Positions 16,355 through 24,519 of a DNA stretch of 57,940 nucleotides are shown here, in pieces. The first letter of the stretch is position 1. Every line of letters begins with the position of its first letter. This DNA is from Leptolinea sp. UBA5203 (GTDB lineage Bacteria > Chloroflexota > Anaerolineae > Anaerolineales > Anaerolineaceae): positions 1-57,940 of the forward strand of contig DHVR01000080.1 of NCBI GenBank assembly GCA_002412765.1. The letters are read 5' to 3'. A model generated the notes under the pieces. It did no database searches. It worked only from the letters and a program-made list of their open reading frames with translations, and was not told the DNA's origin. The position numbers and the translations under genes were made by a program.

Positions 16355-17710
16355 TTAATTCACAAAACTATAACCGGGGAATTTTCCTCCGCCTGGTTTG
16401 GGCATGCTGGTGATCAAGGTTTGGGTGCCATCCAGATTCCCGTAATAAATCTCCCATTGAGCACCGCCATCCTTCAAATAAATATAGGTATAAGCATTGG
16501 CAAAATGGATGTTCATCACCGTGCCAGCGGGGATTAATAACACCTCACCGTCATCTTTATTGGCATATTTGGATTGATTGACTGCGCGGTCGGTGTAAAC
16601 AAAATGAAGCGAATCCGGTGCCCAGGTATCGATGCTGACCTCGCCGGTTGCGTAGATATGGTCGCTGGTTCCGGTGACCGTGTTGATGTGTAAATTCCGC
16701 CGATTATCTGTATTGTCGCTGAAATAACTTTGATAAGCTATCCAGCCTAAATCAGGCGAGAGCGTCACAGTCGAGAGGGGAGCGGTGAGCACATGGCCAG
16801 CCACTCCGGCGGGTGATCCGTCCGTGGGGATGTGCCAGAGGGTGGTCATATCGCCTGGATTATCCAGGGAAGCATGCGGCGGAATCGCCACACGCAGGAA
16901 GCTGCCATCCGCGGCCCACTGCGGGACGGCATAATATTGGAATTCACTGTAGGTGAGGACCGGCTCATAAACCAGGACATTGCTGCGGCGATTGCTGCCG
17001 TCGGCGTTGATCAAGCTGATGTTTTGCGGTGTGACCAGTGCAATTTGGGTCCCATCCGGCGAATAGTAAAATACGCCGCCGTTGCCGGGTGTGAGCAAGG
17101 TACTGAATGCCCCGGTTTCGGCATTGACCAGGTGCAGATCATCATTGATCATCAGGCCGGGTCCCTCAAATTTTGGAGATGTATTAAAGGCAATCGTATG
17201 GCTGTTAGGAATCCAGGAGAAAATATACGGTTCCACACCCACCGCATCCGCGCTGTTTTTCAAAGCGAACAATTGATCCGGGGTCAGCAGTTGACGCTCG
17301 CCAGAACCATCAAAGCCAATCACCCACAGGCTGAAATGCAGGTAATCACTGGAGCGGGTGAAGGCTGCCCATTGGCCGTCGTCCGAGAGACGCGCTCCCA
17401 TGATATCGCCGCTGGCCAGCAGCGGGCGGACCCCATCGGCCTGCGTCCAGGCGAAGAGGTTGCCAGAGGTATCGGTGTAGACTAATCGCAGCGTCGGCGG
17501 CAGAGTGTGCGCCTCCGGTTCGGGTGTTGGCAGGACGGCAGCAGTTTGGGTTAGAAAGATTCCTGGATCAGCGGCGCTTTCTGCGGTGGCGGTGATGATA
17601 ATCGGCGTGGCTGTAGTCACCGCTCCCCCGGTGCCGCCAAGAGTGCAGGCTGTACTGAATACCAGTAAAACAACTAAGAATACGAAAATCCCGTTGTGGG
17701 TTGATTTCAT
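16355..17710 (-). CDS. Lipoprotein with TolB/WD40-like beta-propeller repeats
   Basis: 451 residues. The signal peptide has lipobox FSTAC (Cys about 22) and is followed by a Thr/Ala-rich linker. From about residue 60 come blade-like repeats such as ARLSDDGQWAAFTRSSDY, YIFSWIPNSHTIAFNTSP, VFYYSPDGTQIALVTP, VTLSPDLGWIAYQS and DTWAPDSLHFVYTD. These S/APDG-type motifs mark a TolB-like six-bladed propeller. It is probably exported and membrane-anchored, used for binding. It is alone on its strand. The ligand is unknown. Confidence 0.82.
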   Translation of the reverse strand: MKSTHNGIFVFLVVLLVFSTACTLGGTGGAVTTATPIIITATAESAADPGIFLTQTAAVLPTPEPEAHTLPPTLRLVYTDTSGNLFAWTQADGVRPLLASGDIMGARLSDDGQWAAFTRSSDYLHFSLWVIGFDGSGERQLLTPDQLFALKNSADAVGVEPYIFSWIPNSHTIAFNTSPKFEGPGLMINDDLHLVNAETGAFSTLLTPGNGGVFYYSPDGTQIALVTPQNISLINADGSNRRSNVLVYEPVLTYSEFQYYAVPQWAADGSFLRVAIPPHASLDNPGDMTTLWHIPTDGSPAGVAGHVLTAPLSTVTLSPDLGWIAYQSYFSDNTDNRRNLHINTVTGTSDHIYATGEVSIDTWAPDSLHFVYTDRAVNQSKYANKDDGEVLLIPAGTVMNIHFANAYTYIYLKDGGAQWEIYYGNLDGTQTLITSMPKPGGGKFPGYSFVN

Positions 17711-17917
17711 GGTTTCCCTCCAATAATAAGTAAATGACTATATTGTATTGTACAATAATTTGAGGGCAGGTTGGAGACCCTTTTAAACCGCGGCACCTTT
17801 TGCGGATTATTGATCTGGATTTTCTCTATTACCCTAAACGCCATTTCTACTATAATCTAATCGTAACTCCACTGGCTGTGGAATCCTGAAAGGATAAAGC
17901 TCTCTCGATAAAACCTT

Positions 17918-18661
17918 ATGTCAGTATTCAAATGGAAATGTCCTCTTTGTGAAACCATCAATACGGAGGTCGCTTGCAAAAAATGCACGCACATTCCGGA
18001 GTATTACCTTCCCCTGGAACCTGACAAGATAAAAGCCAAAAAGATCAAACCCATTGCAGGAGAGCCCTTCTATGTGCAGCCAGATTGGCAATGCCCAACT
18101 TGCGGGACGATGAATGCTGCAGGCCAGAAAAAGTGCAAAGCCTGTGAGAAGAAAAAAATTAAGAAGAAAACCAGTGTGCGCGGAGGGGTGATCGTCTCGG
18201 TGGCGCTGGTTTCGTTTTTTATCGTCTTGCTGGTGGTGGTGATGAAAATCATTACCGTTACCAGGCCGGAAGTCCTAACCGGGGATTGGGAGACTTTGTT
18301 TGATGCTCCTACTGTCCAACCGATTGTCATTCCTACCAGCACCCCGGTGGTGATTGAGATCAATCGCATCTATCCCAATCCGCCAGTGGATGAGTGTCTA
18401 TTATGGTCGGAGATCAGTGCAGCGGATGAGGGCAGTCAACGATGTGTTTATGGCCTGGTTTTAACTACCTATGAGGGTGCGCCAAATCAATTTTACCTGC
18501 GCTTCAGTGATGAGCCGGGTGATTTTCGAATGGTGATGATGGATATCCTGGAGCCTCCCAAGCTGAACGGGGAATGCGTTTATCAGACAGGCAAGATCAA
18601 GATGTACAAGGATTTGTTGTACATTAGTTTTAAGGGTGAGCCTTTGATTTGTGAAAAGTAG
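17918..18661 (+). CDS. Membrane protein with two N-terminal zinc ribbons
   Basis: 247 residues. Two CxxC...CxxC ribbons: Cys8/11/20/23 (CPLCETINTEVACKKC) and Cys59/62/73/76 (CPTCGTMNAAGQKKCKAC). The second resembles RanBP2-type ribbons. A Lys-rich stretch precedes one membrane helix (about 89-110), then about 135 residues predicted outside, containing the pair CLLW...RCVYG. Topology would place the ribbons in the cytoplasm. Function is unknown. The next gene, 68 bp on, is another zinc-ribbon membrane protein, so the two may be a pair. Confidence 0.7.
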   Translation: MSVFKWKCPLCETINTEVACKKCTHIPEYYLPLEPDKIKAKKIKPIAGEPFYVQPDWQCPTCGTMNAAGQKKCKACEKKKIKKKTSVRGGVIVSVALVSFFIVLLVVVMKIITVTRPEVLTGDWETLFDAPTVQPIVIPTSTPVVIEINRIYPNPPVDECLLWSEISAADEGSQRCVYGLVLTTYEGAPNQFYLRFSDEPGDFRMVMMDILEPPKLNGECVYQTGKIKMYKDLLYISFKGEPLICEK

Positions 18662-18729
18662 GTTGCTGAGTAAAGAATAGTTTGTTATTGGAATGCAGTA
18701 CACCGAATTGTGAGATTCTTTGAGGTAAA

Positions 18730-19356
18730 ATGCCGGAACGACCCATCCGATCGGTTCAATGTCCTTATTGCAAACAAAAGTTTGGTATCCAACAGGATCA
18801 GGCTGTTGAGTTCTGTTTTTTTTGCGGCGGCAGGCTTAATGTACAGCCGAAAATAGAAAAGCCTAATTTGCTGTTGGTTTGGTCTGGGGCAGTACTTAAG
18901 CGGGTGAAAGAGAATCTGGAAGAAAGGCAGCGGGAGGTTGAACTTGCCAGGCCCACGGTGCCCGTTCCGCAAGAACCCGTGTCGCCGTTTATGGAAGAAA
19001 GCTCAATTCCAGAGGTGGATGATTATCATTTTGACCCGGTAGCACAGATCTGGGTTGCACCCAATGAGCCTGAAGAACTGATTTTTTTGGATGATGAAAT
19101 TGAATTTTTTGATCCGGTCGCCTCGTTACGCGGCGAGATGCCATCGATTGAAGAGCCGCCAGCGGAAGTTAAAAAAGAACCGCTGGATCTGATTGAGCAG
19201 CTCCGTTATGCTGCTTCCAGCGGACCTACATTTTTGGAAACCGAGCAGCCTGCCGAACCCGCGCTTACTGGCCGTACCAGAATCATTGTACTGGGGGGAA
19301 TAGCTGTCGTGGTGGTTGTGATACTATTTATTCTGATGGCTAAAATGATGGGGTGA
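18730..19356 (+). CDS. Tail-anchored zinc-ribbon protein, unknown function
   Basis: 208 residues. An N-terminal ribbon (Cys11/14/29/32, CPYCKQKFG and CFFCGGRL) is followed by a Lys/Arg/Glu-rich segment, a long acidic, Pro-rich disordered middle, and a C-terminal hydrophobic helix (about 185-205) with only a few residues after it. This is a tail-anchor arrangement with the ribbon facing the cytoplasm. The ATG is preceded by tgaggt. No known family is recognised. Confidence 0.65.
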   Translation: MPERPIRSVQCPYCKQKFGIQQDQAVEFCFFCGGRLNVQPKIEKPNLLLVWSGAVLKRVKENLEERQREVELARPTVPVPQEPVSPFMEESSIPEVDDYHFDPVAQIWVAPNEPEELIFLDDEIEFFDPVASLRGEMPSIEEPPAEVKKEPLDLIEQLRYAASSGPTFLETEQPAEPALTGRTRIIVLGGIAVVVVVILFILMAKMMG

Positions 19357-19541
19357 TATTGGCTCATTCCAATACCTGGTAAAACTCCCCCGTTGAATAA
19401 AGATGGACAGATCAACCGGCATCCAAAGATGATCCATGTGACCTATATGCTTCTCCCCGGATTTTGGGTGAATTAGTGTGTGATAACAATTATTTCCGCT
19501 TGTGCACTCCTGCTTATCGCTATATTGACAGAAGCCCAAAT

Positions 19542-19570
19542 TTGACAATCGACTATTAATTGACTATTAT
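19542..19570 (+). promoter_or_regulatory. Promoter of the Fic gene, predicts a leaderless mRNA
   Basis: TTGACA (19542-19547), a 17-bp spacer and TATTAT (19565-19570) lie only 7 bp before ATG 19578. Transcription would start at or next to the start codon. No SD is present. Short ttgacta-type repeats run through the site. Confidence 0.65.
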
Positions 19571-19577
19571 TTGACTA

Positions 19578-20612
19578 ATGATGTTCACTCCGACGTATCG
19601 AATTACCGATCAATTACTGACCAATATCACGCAGATCAATACCCTTGTCCGTGATTTGAATGACCGGCGGTTCCCGCGCGTGGTTCTTTTTGAGTTTGAA
19701 AAGATGGCACGCGAAGTCTCCGCTTTTGCCTCGAATCATATTGAGGGAAATCCACTTCCCCTGACCGAAGTAAAGAAAATTCTGAAATCGAGACCCGAAT
19801 ATATCAAGGATAGTGAAAGGGAAATCCTCAATTATAATCAAGCTCTGGAAAATCTTAACCAATTGTACTCATCGAATAGCCTTGAACTATCTTTGAGTTT
19901 AATTCTCAAGATCCACAAGCAAGTGACTTTGGGTTTGCTCCCCACTTTTGAATCCGGACATTTCAGGCAAAAACCGGTTGTGGTCAATGACCCGCGATCC
20001 GGAGAGGTTGTTTATTTGCCGCCAGATTTTAATCAAGTTGAAGGGATGGTTAAGGATCTGTTGGCTTTTGTGAGAGAAAATAATCAAATCATTAACCCTC
20101 TGATTTTGGCGGGGATTTTTCATAAACAAATGGTGATCATCCATCCCTTTATGGATGGCAATGGCAGGACTACTCGGTTGGCTACCAAAGTACTGCTCGC
20201 AAAGATGGGGCTGAATACGTTTAACCTTTTCAGTTTTGAGAATTATTACAATAAAGCGGTGACCAAGTATTTTCAAATGGTGGGCGAGTTTGGCGGTTAC
20301 AACGAACTCGCAGACTCAATTGATTTCACTGCCTGGTTGGAATATTTCACCTATGGTTTGATAGATGAATTGTTACGAGTTCAGCACCTTTTACCAAAAA
20401 TCGGATCGACTCCAGAAAGCAGACTGGAGCCCCATCACTTACTTGTACTTGAGACGATCAAAACCGAGGGGTTTATCACGGATCGAGCTTATGCCCAATT
20501 GACTGATAGAGCGAAGGCAACCCGCACCATCGATTTTAAGAAACTGCTGGATTTGGGCCTCATAAAGCGCAAGGGGAAAGGCAGAGCAACCTACTATGTT
20601 TTGGAAGAGTAA
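19578..20612 (+). CDS. Fic family protein (probable AMP-transferase) with winged-helix C-terminus
   Basis: 344 residues. The Fic active-site motif HPFMDGNGRTTR spans His189-Arg200, matching HxFx(D/E)GNGRxxR. The autoinhibitory motif (S/T)xxxE(G/N) is present N-terminally at Ser52-Gly57 (SNHIEG), placing it in the class with an internal inhibitory helix. Residues about 280-344 form a winged helix (VLETIKTEGFITDRAYAQLT), common in stand-alone Fic proteins and possibly used for DNA-linked self-regulation. Family members usually transfer AMP to Tyr, Ser or Thr of target proteins. There is no toxin-antitoxin partner beside it. The next gene starts within 61 bp. Confidence 0.9.
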   Translation: MMFTPTYRITDQLLTNITQINTLVRDLNDRRFPRVVLFEFEKMAREVSAFASNHIEGNPLPLTEVKKILKSRPEYIKDSEREILNYNQALENLNQLYSSNSLELSLSLILKIHKQVTLGLLPTFESGHFRQKPVVVNDPRSGEVVYLPPDFNQVEGMVKDLLAFVRENNQIINPLILAGIFHKQMVIIHPFMDGNGRTTRLATKVLLAKMGLNTFNLFSFENYYNKAVTKYFQMVGEFGGYNELADSIDFTAWLEYFTYGLIDELLRVQHLLPKIGSTPESRLEPHHLLVLETIKTEGFITDRAYAQLTDRAKATRTIDFKKLLDLGLIKRKGKGRATYYVLEE

Positions 20613-20672
20613 GTGAATGATGAACTCGTCAGGATTTACTCTATCTTTGATGTGACTCCCTTAAGGATCGAT

Positions 20673-21692
20673 ATGATGGAAAATAACTCAGCATTTGAAA
20701 AATTCGCCCCGTCCATTCTACAGATTTATCACCGTGACAAGGATGCCTTTTGGGCTGCCATTATGGCACCCTTTCTGGCGAATCAGGTCTCGTTGCTGGA
20801 TTGGTGGGGTCACCTTAAAGTGGACATGCAGCTTTATGCAGCCTTCAAGGGATTGGATGATGAAGCACAGCAATTGCTGCGGGAATTCAGCCGACCACTG
20901 GGGTTTGACCTGACCCAATGGAAAAGTAACCGCTCGCAATATTTCAAGGATGCCTATCCGGTTTTTGCCTTTTTAGCGGTCTGGATGGATGAAAAAGGGC
21001 TAAGCGATCTGGTACAAGCCTTCGGAAATATTCTCAAGGCGGGCGTTTTTGCCGTCGCTGGGTATGGCATCCTGGATGAAAATGTGGATGGGGAGCACTC
21101 CTCCCCGGTGGAAATTCTGACTGCCCAGGCTTTGATCGCTGAATATGAGCTGCGAGCGCTAGAAGAGTTTGGTGTTACCCCAGTGAATTTGGATATTCTG
21201 CATAAAATGGAGACCCTGTTTCTGGAAGCAGAAATCAAAGAGAAGAACCTACGCGGCAAAGCCAGCCCGTACAGCCTGGACAAGCCGCAGAACCTGGGCT
21301 CCAAGGGAGCCAATGCAGTGGCACCTTTTATGTTGAGTCTGGAGAAATTGGGCAAGGCTTCCCTGATTGATCCGTATTGGGATGTGTTCCTGCTGTTTGG
21401 CGCGGCGATTCAAATGATCGATGATTGGCAGGATTTGGAATCCGACCTGGCAGCCGGGCATTATTCCTATGTCACCCTTGGTTATGAAAAGCTGCTCCAG
21501 CAAAAGGACCCCAAGAAAATTGCCGCTCAATTGCGTGGGGATAAAGCCCATGTGCAGAGGACCTATGATTGTGCGAAAGAGATGATTGAACGCTCACGGC
21601 AGATCTTAAAAGAGCTGGACGATACGATTCTGGTCCGTTTGGTAGATGTCACGGAATTACGGTTGGATACTTATTTTCGAAAAATGATATAA
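20673..21692 (+). CDS. Putative class I isoprenoid synthase-fold protein
   Basis: About 339 residues from ATG 20673 or 20676, which follow SD aagga. A GTG at 20613 gives 20 more residues but lacks an SD. The protein is mostly helical. Near residue 250 it has GAAIQMIDDWQDLESDLAAG, resembling the second Asp-rich Mg-diphosphate motif (DDxxD) of polyprenyl synthases. A possible weak first motif is ILDENVDG at about 135. It lacks the canonical chain-length region, so the substrate and even catalysis are uncertain. It may be co-transcribed with fic. Confidence 0.5.
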   Translation: MMENNSAFEKFAPSILQIYHRDKDAFWAAIMAPFLANQVSLLDWWGHLKVDMQLYAAFKGLDDEAQQLLREFSRPLGFDLTQWKSNRSQYFKDAYPVFAFLAVWMDEKGLSDLVQAFGNILKAGVFAVAGYGILDENVDGEHSSPVEILTAQALIAEYELRALEEFGVTPVNLDILHKMETLFLEAEIKEKNLRGKASPYSLDKPQNLGSKGANAVAPFMLSLEKLGKASLIDPYWDVFLLFGAAIQMIDDWQDLESDLAAGHYSYVTLGYEKLLQQKDPKKIAAQLRGDKAHVQRTYDCAKEMIERSRQILKELDDTILVRLVDVTELRLDTYFRKMI

Positions 21693-21742
21693 CAAAGCGT
21701 GCTTACCCAAGGGTAATCATTAAAACGAGCAAAGGAAAATCA

Positions 21743-22144
21743 ATGAACTCACAAACTTCACCAGGCGGATCCATGTTTCCCTACTATTATAAAAATGGGG
21801 AGCTGCACTGTTTAAAATACGGCAGCTTCTTCAACAATGAAACTGCCTTGCTGACTTTAATGAAAGAGGAAGAAATTTTCCTGGCGAAGCCGTCGATCAA
21901 AATTCCAGTGTGGGTGGATTTTTATGAAACTAAACTCACGGATGTCCTTGTGCAGGAATTTCTGCAAAGTATGGATCGATTGCAGCCGCATCTTCGCAAA
22001 CTGGCCATTGTGGGCTGCTCCAATTGGGATAAGCAGCGCATCCAGCGTACCGAGAAGAGACTGGGGATAAAGTTTTCTCTGCCGGTCAAGTACTTTATGA
22101 ATCCCGAAACTGCCAAAACCTGGTTGGTAAGGGAAGGGGATTAA
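21743..22144 (+). CDS. STAS/SpoIIAA-like domain protein, function unknown
   Basis: 133 residues. The central pattern IPVWVDFYETKLTDVLVQEFLQSM and LRKLAIVGC resembles the alternating strand-helix layout of SpoIIAA-like (STAS) proteins. The end PETAKTWLV matches the usual closing helix of such proteins. It has SD aaagga. A second protein of the same shape is encoded at 51536-51889. No kinase or sigma factor gene is nearby. The assignment rests on pattern only. Confidence 0.5.
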   Translation: MNSQTSPGGSMFPYYYKNGELHCLKYGSFFNNETALLTLMKEEEIFLAKPSIKIPVWVDFYETKLTDVLVQEFLQSMDRLQPHLRKLAIVGCSNWDKQRIQRTEKRLGIKFSLPVKYFMNPETAKTWLVREGD

Positions 22145-22243
22145 CTGTTGGTTTTTTAAATGGATAATGCATCAACGGTAAGAATCTGTATTACACTGGC
22201 GAAGTGACAAAACCAACAATGGCTTTGCCCGTGATACGTAATG

Positions 22244-22417
22244 ACCCCCTCTAAATCTCCCCCAAAAATCCTGAAAAGCGGATTTTTAGGGGAGGCTTCA
22301 ATGCCACGGGTGTGCTGCGCGACAAAAATGCTGGGAAACGAATTTCAGGGGAGACTTCGTTATCAAGTCCTCCCTATTTTCCGCTTTTCAGGAAAATGGG
22401 GAGGATTTAGGTGGGGT
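22244..22417. repeat. MITE-like element with 37-bp imperfect terminal inverted repeats
   Basis: The left end (22244-22281, starting ACCCCCTCTAAATCTCCCCC) and the right end (22381-22417, ending GGAGGATTTAGGTGGGGT) are reverse complements with a few mismatches. Both keep a TCCTGAAAAGCGG / CCGCTTTTCAGGA inner part. The 174-bp interior has no coding frame. No target-site duplication is evident. Partial copies recur at 22836-22890 and 22991-23105. Confidence 0.75.
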
Positions 22418-22477
22418 TACTATATCAGTCTAAAAAAAATATAAAATATTGTCAAACTGAATATTCTGGAGAATATC

Positions 22478-22825
22478 GTGCATCGGCGTACAACCGCAAA
22501 GACATTTAGCCACGCTCGCAATTTGCGTTGCAATCTGACGGAGGCCGAACAAAAGTTATGGATGGCGATTCGCTATGGTCAGATGTGTGGTGTTCATTTT
22601 CGGCGGCAGCATGCGATTGGTCCTTATATTACTGATTTCTGCGCTCCGACTAAAAAGCTGATCCTTGAAGTGGATGGAGGTCAGCATGTGGAGCAGCAGG
22701 AATATGATGCGGATCGTACTGCTTATCTGGCTGAGAAAGGCTATCGGGTGCTGCGTTTTTGGAATCATGAGGTGTTGAAGGAACTAGATGCCGTGCTGGA
22801 AGTGATCCGTCAGGCGGTGGAGTGA
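22478..22825 (+). CDS. DUF559 (Vsr/PD-(D/E)XK nuclease-like) protein
   Basis: 115 residues from GTG 22478, with tggaga upstream. The DUF559 layout is clear: an ARNLRCNLTEAEQKLWMAIR start, VHFRRQHAIGPYITDFCAPTKKLILEVDGGQH with putative catalytic D..EVDG residues, and YRVLRFWNHEVLKELDAVL at the end. The fold is related to Vsr-type restriction endonucleases. It sits between repeat units (22244-22417 before, 22836-23105 after) whose ends are inverted repeats, suggesting a mobile or homing context. The biochemical role of the family is not settled. Confidence 0.85.
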   Translation: MHRRTTAKTFSHARNLRCNLTEAEQKLWMAIRYGQMCGVHFRRQHAIGPYITDFCAPTKKLILEVDGGQHVEQQEYDADRTAYLAEKGYRVLRFWNHEVLKELDAVLEVIRQAVE

Positions 22826-22835
22826 TTCTTAGTTA

Positions 22836-22890
22836 ACAAGTCCTCCCTATTTTTCGTTTTTCAGAAAAATGGGGAGGATTTAGGTGGGGT
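22836..22890. repeat. Second copy of the right end of the MITE-like repeat
   Basis: This 55-bp stretch closely matches 22361-22417, both beginning caagtcctccctattttt/c and ending in the aggatttaggtggggt block. It lies 10 bp after the DUF559 stop codon, so the gene is bracketed by two same-orientation right ends. Confidence 0.8.
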
Positions 22891-22990
22891 GTAATACGCT
22901 CATTAATTAAATATTCAGGCTATGGTGATCGTTTGTCGTTTAGCATGACACATTACTAACTATCTGTTAAATTTAGGCCAGCGCGCAGTC

Positions 22991-23105
22991 ACCCCCTCTA
23001 AATCTCCCCCAAAATCCTGAAAAGCGGATTTTAGGGGAGACTTCGATGCCAAGGGCGTGCTGCGCGACCAAAATTCTGGAAAGCGAATTTTAGGGGAGAC
23101 TTCGT
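22991..23105. repeat. Second copy of the left part of the MITE-like repeat
   Basis: About 115 bp that align with 22244-22360: the accccctctaaatctccccc start, the gtgctgcgcgac middle and the aggggagacttcg end are all shared. It closes the repeat cluster just before the pheS promoter. Confidence 0.8.
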
Positions 23106-23123
23106 CCCTTCGTTCTTCTTCCC

Positions 23124-23152
23124 TTGAAGTTTTCTGCCCTTTTTGGTAGTAT
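23124..23152 (+). promoter_or_regulatory. Probable promoter of the pheST T-box transcript
   Basis: TTGAAG (23124-23129), a 17-bp spacer and TAGTAT (23147-23152) sit about 20 bp before the T-box stem I sequence. The hexamers are imperfect but correctly spaced. Confidence 0.55.
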
Positions 23153-23159
23153 TAATGCA

Positions 23160-23438
23160 TATCAAACAACCTTGACGGAGAAAAGTAGGTCACCCGGAAC
23201 TGACAGGGAAGCAGGTGCGTGGATTGAGACGCCTGCCCAGGAAAAGACGGCTGAAGTTCGCTCCCGAGTTGCTCATGGGAAATTCACTGGAAGAGTAGTG
23301 TGAGCCGGCCTGGTCCGCCGTTAGCCGGACAACCAATCGCCTTGACCGGCCGTTGGACTGAGTGGACTGCTTCGGGCAGTCAACAAGGGTGGTACCGCGG
23401 AAATACCCCGTCCCTTTTTCTTGGGACGGTTTTTTTTA
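23160..23438 (+). promoter_or_regulatory. T-box riboswitch controlling pheST
   Basis: The hallmark T-box sequence AGGGTGGTACCGCGG is at 23386-23400. The terminator CCGTCCC/GGGACGG (23408-23414 with 23423-23429) plus T-run follows, and its 5' arm can instead pair with the AAGGG of the T-box as antiterminator. Stem I features (agaaaagtagg at about 23179, gacgg ctgaagttcgctcccgag at about 23247) precede it. The specifier should be UUC (Phe); the TTC at 23257-23259 is one candidate, but I could not prove its position. Uncharged tRNA-Phe would turn on pheS-pheT. Confidence 0.92.
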
Positions 23439-23474
23439 TTAATACACGGAAGTTATCTCAACATCGGAGGATTT

Positions 23475-24515
23475 ATGGAAGAACAAAATATCTTGCAGGA
23501 ACTGAAAGGCATCCAGCAAAAGGCGCTGGACGCTTTACACGGGATTGCGGATGAAAAGGCCATCGAAGCTTGGCGGGTGGCTCATCTGGGGCGCTCATCC
23601 GAGGTGATGCAGGTCTTCAGCATGATCGGCAAGGTTTCTGCGGAATTGAAGCCGCTGGTCGGACAGCAGGCCAACGTGGTTAAAGTGGCGCTGGAAAGCG
23701 CTTTTGCGGAGAAATCCGCAACCCTGAAGCAAGCAGCCCTCGAACATACTCTGGCATCCGATGTATTGGATGTAAGCATGCCGGGCCGTCAGCCGCTGCG
23801 CACCGGACTGCACCCCACCAATCAGACCCTGCGGCGCATCTATCAAATTTTTGGCGAGATGGGCTTCCAGATTTACCGTTCCCGTGAAGTGGAAACGGAT
23901 GTCTTTAACTTCGAATATCTGAACATGCCTCCGTACCATCCGGCACGCGACATGTGGGATACCTTCTATACCACCGAAAAAGACGTGGTGCTGCGCACAC
24001 ACACCTCTCCCGGACAGATTCATGTGATGCGCGAAAACGCACCGGAACCCATCCGCGCGATTTTGCCCGGCATGTGCTACCGCTTCGAGCAGATCAGCGC
24101 CCGTTCCGAGATACAATTTAATCAGGTGGAGCTGGTCGTGGTCGGCAAGGGCATCACCTTTGGCGACTTGAAAGGCACCCTGCAGGATTTCGTCAACCGC
24201 TTGTTTGGCCGGGACGTGCGTACCCGCCTGCGCCCCAATCATTTCCCCTTCACCGAGCCCAGCGCCGAGATGGACGTGGAATGTTTTGTGTGCGGCGGCA
24301 AGGGCTGCCAGGTCTGCAAGCAGGCCGGCTGGCTGGAGATTTTGGGCTGCGGGATGGTGCATCCCACCGTGCTGCTGAATGGCGGTTATGATCCGACCAT
24401 TTATTCCGGATTTGCGGCCGGCATGGGTCCGGAACGGATCACCATGCTGCTGCATAAGATAGAAGACATCCGCTATTTCTGGTCAAATGACGTTCGATTC
24501 CTGGAGCAGTTTTAG
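23475..24515 (+). CDS. pheS: Phenylalanine--tRNA ligase alpha subunit
   Basis: 346 residues from ATG 23475 (MEEQNILQELKGIQ) with SD cggagg; the frame from 23421 overlaps the T-box terminator and is rejected. An N-terminal coiled coil (about 1-85) is followed by the class II catalytic core: motif 2-like TSPGQIHVM...RAILPGMCYRFEQ, and motif 3 GFAAGMGPERITML. A Cys cluster CFVCGGKGCQVCKQAG (about 275) occurs in many bacterial PheS. It joins Phe to tRNA-Phe as an alpha2beta2 enzyme with PheT, which starts 4 bp later. Confidence 0.97.
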   Translation: MEEQNILQELKGIQQKALDALHGIADEKAIEAWRVAHLGRSSEVMQVFSMIGKVSAELKPLVGQQANVVKVALESAFAEKSATLKQAALEHTLASDVLDVSMPGRQPLRTGLHPTNQTLRRIYQIFGEMGFQIYRSREVETDVFNFEYLNMPPYHPARDMWDTFYTTEKDVVLRTHTSPGQIHVMRENAPEPIRAILPGMCYRFEQISARSEIQFNQVELVVVGKGITFGDLKGTLQDFVNRLFGRDVRTRLRPNHFPFTEPSAEMDVECFVCGGKGCQVCKQAGWLEILGCGMVHPTVLLNGGYDPTIYSGFAAGMGPERITMLLHKIEDIRYFWSNDVRFLEQF

Positions 24516-24519
24516 TCCT

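Noticed and set aside
22244..23105. Complete insertion sequence
   Set aside because: No transposase is encoded and no target-site duplication is seen. Only a DUF559 gene and inverted-repeat ends are present.
23595..24455. 286-codon open frame on the minus strand across pheS
   Set aside because: It is antisense to the catalytic core of pheS. The amino-acid make-up (many His, Gly, Ala) is typical of a shadow frame.
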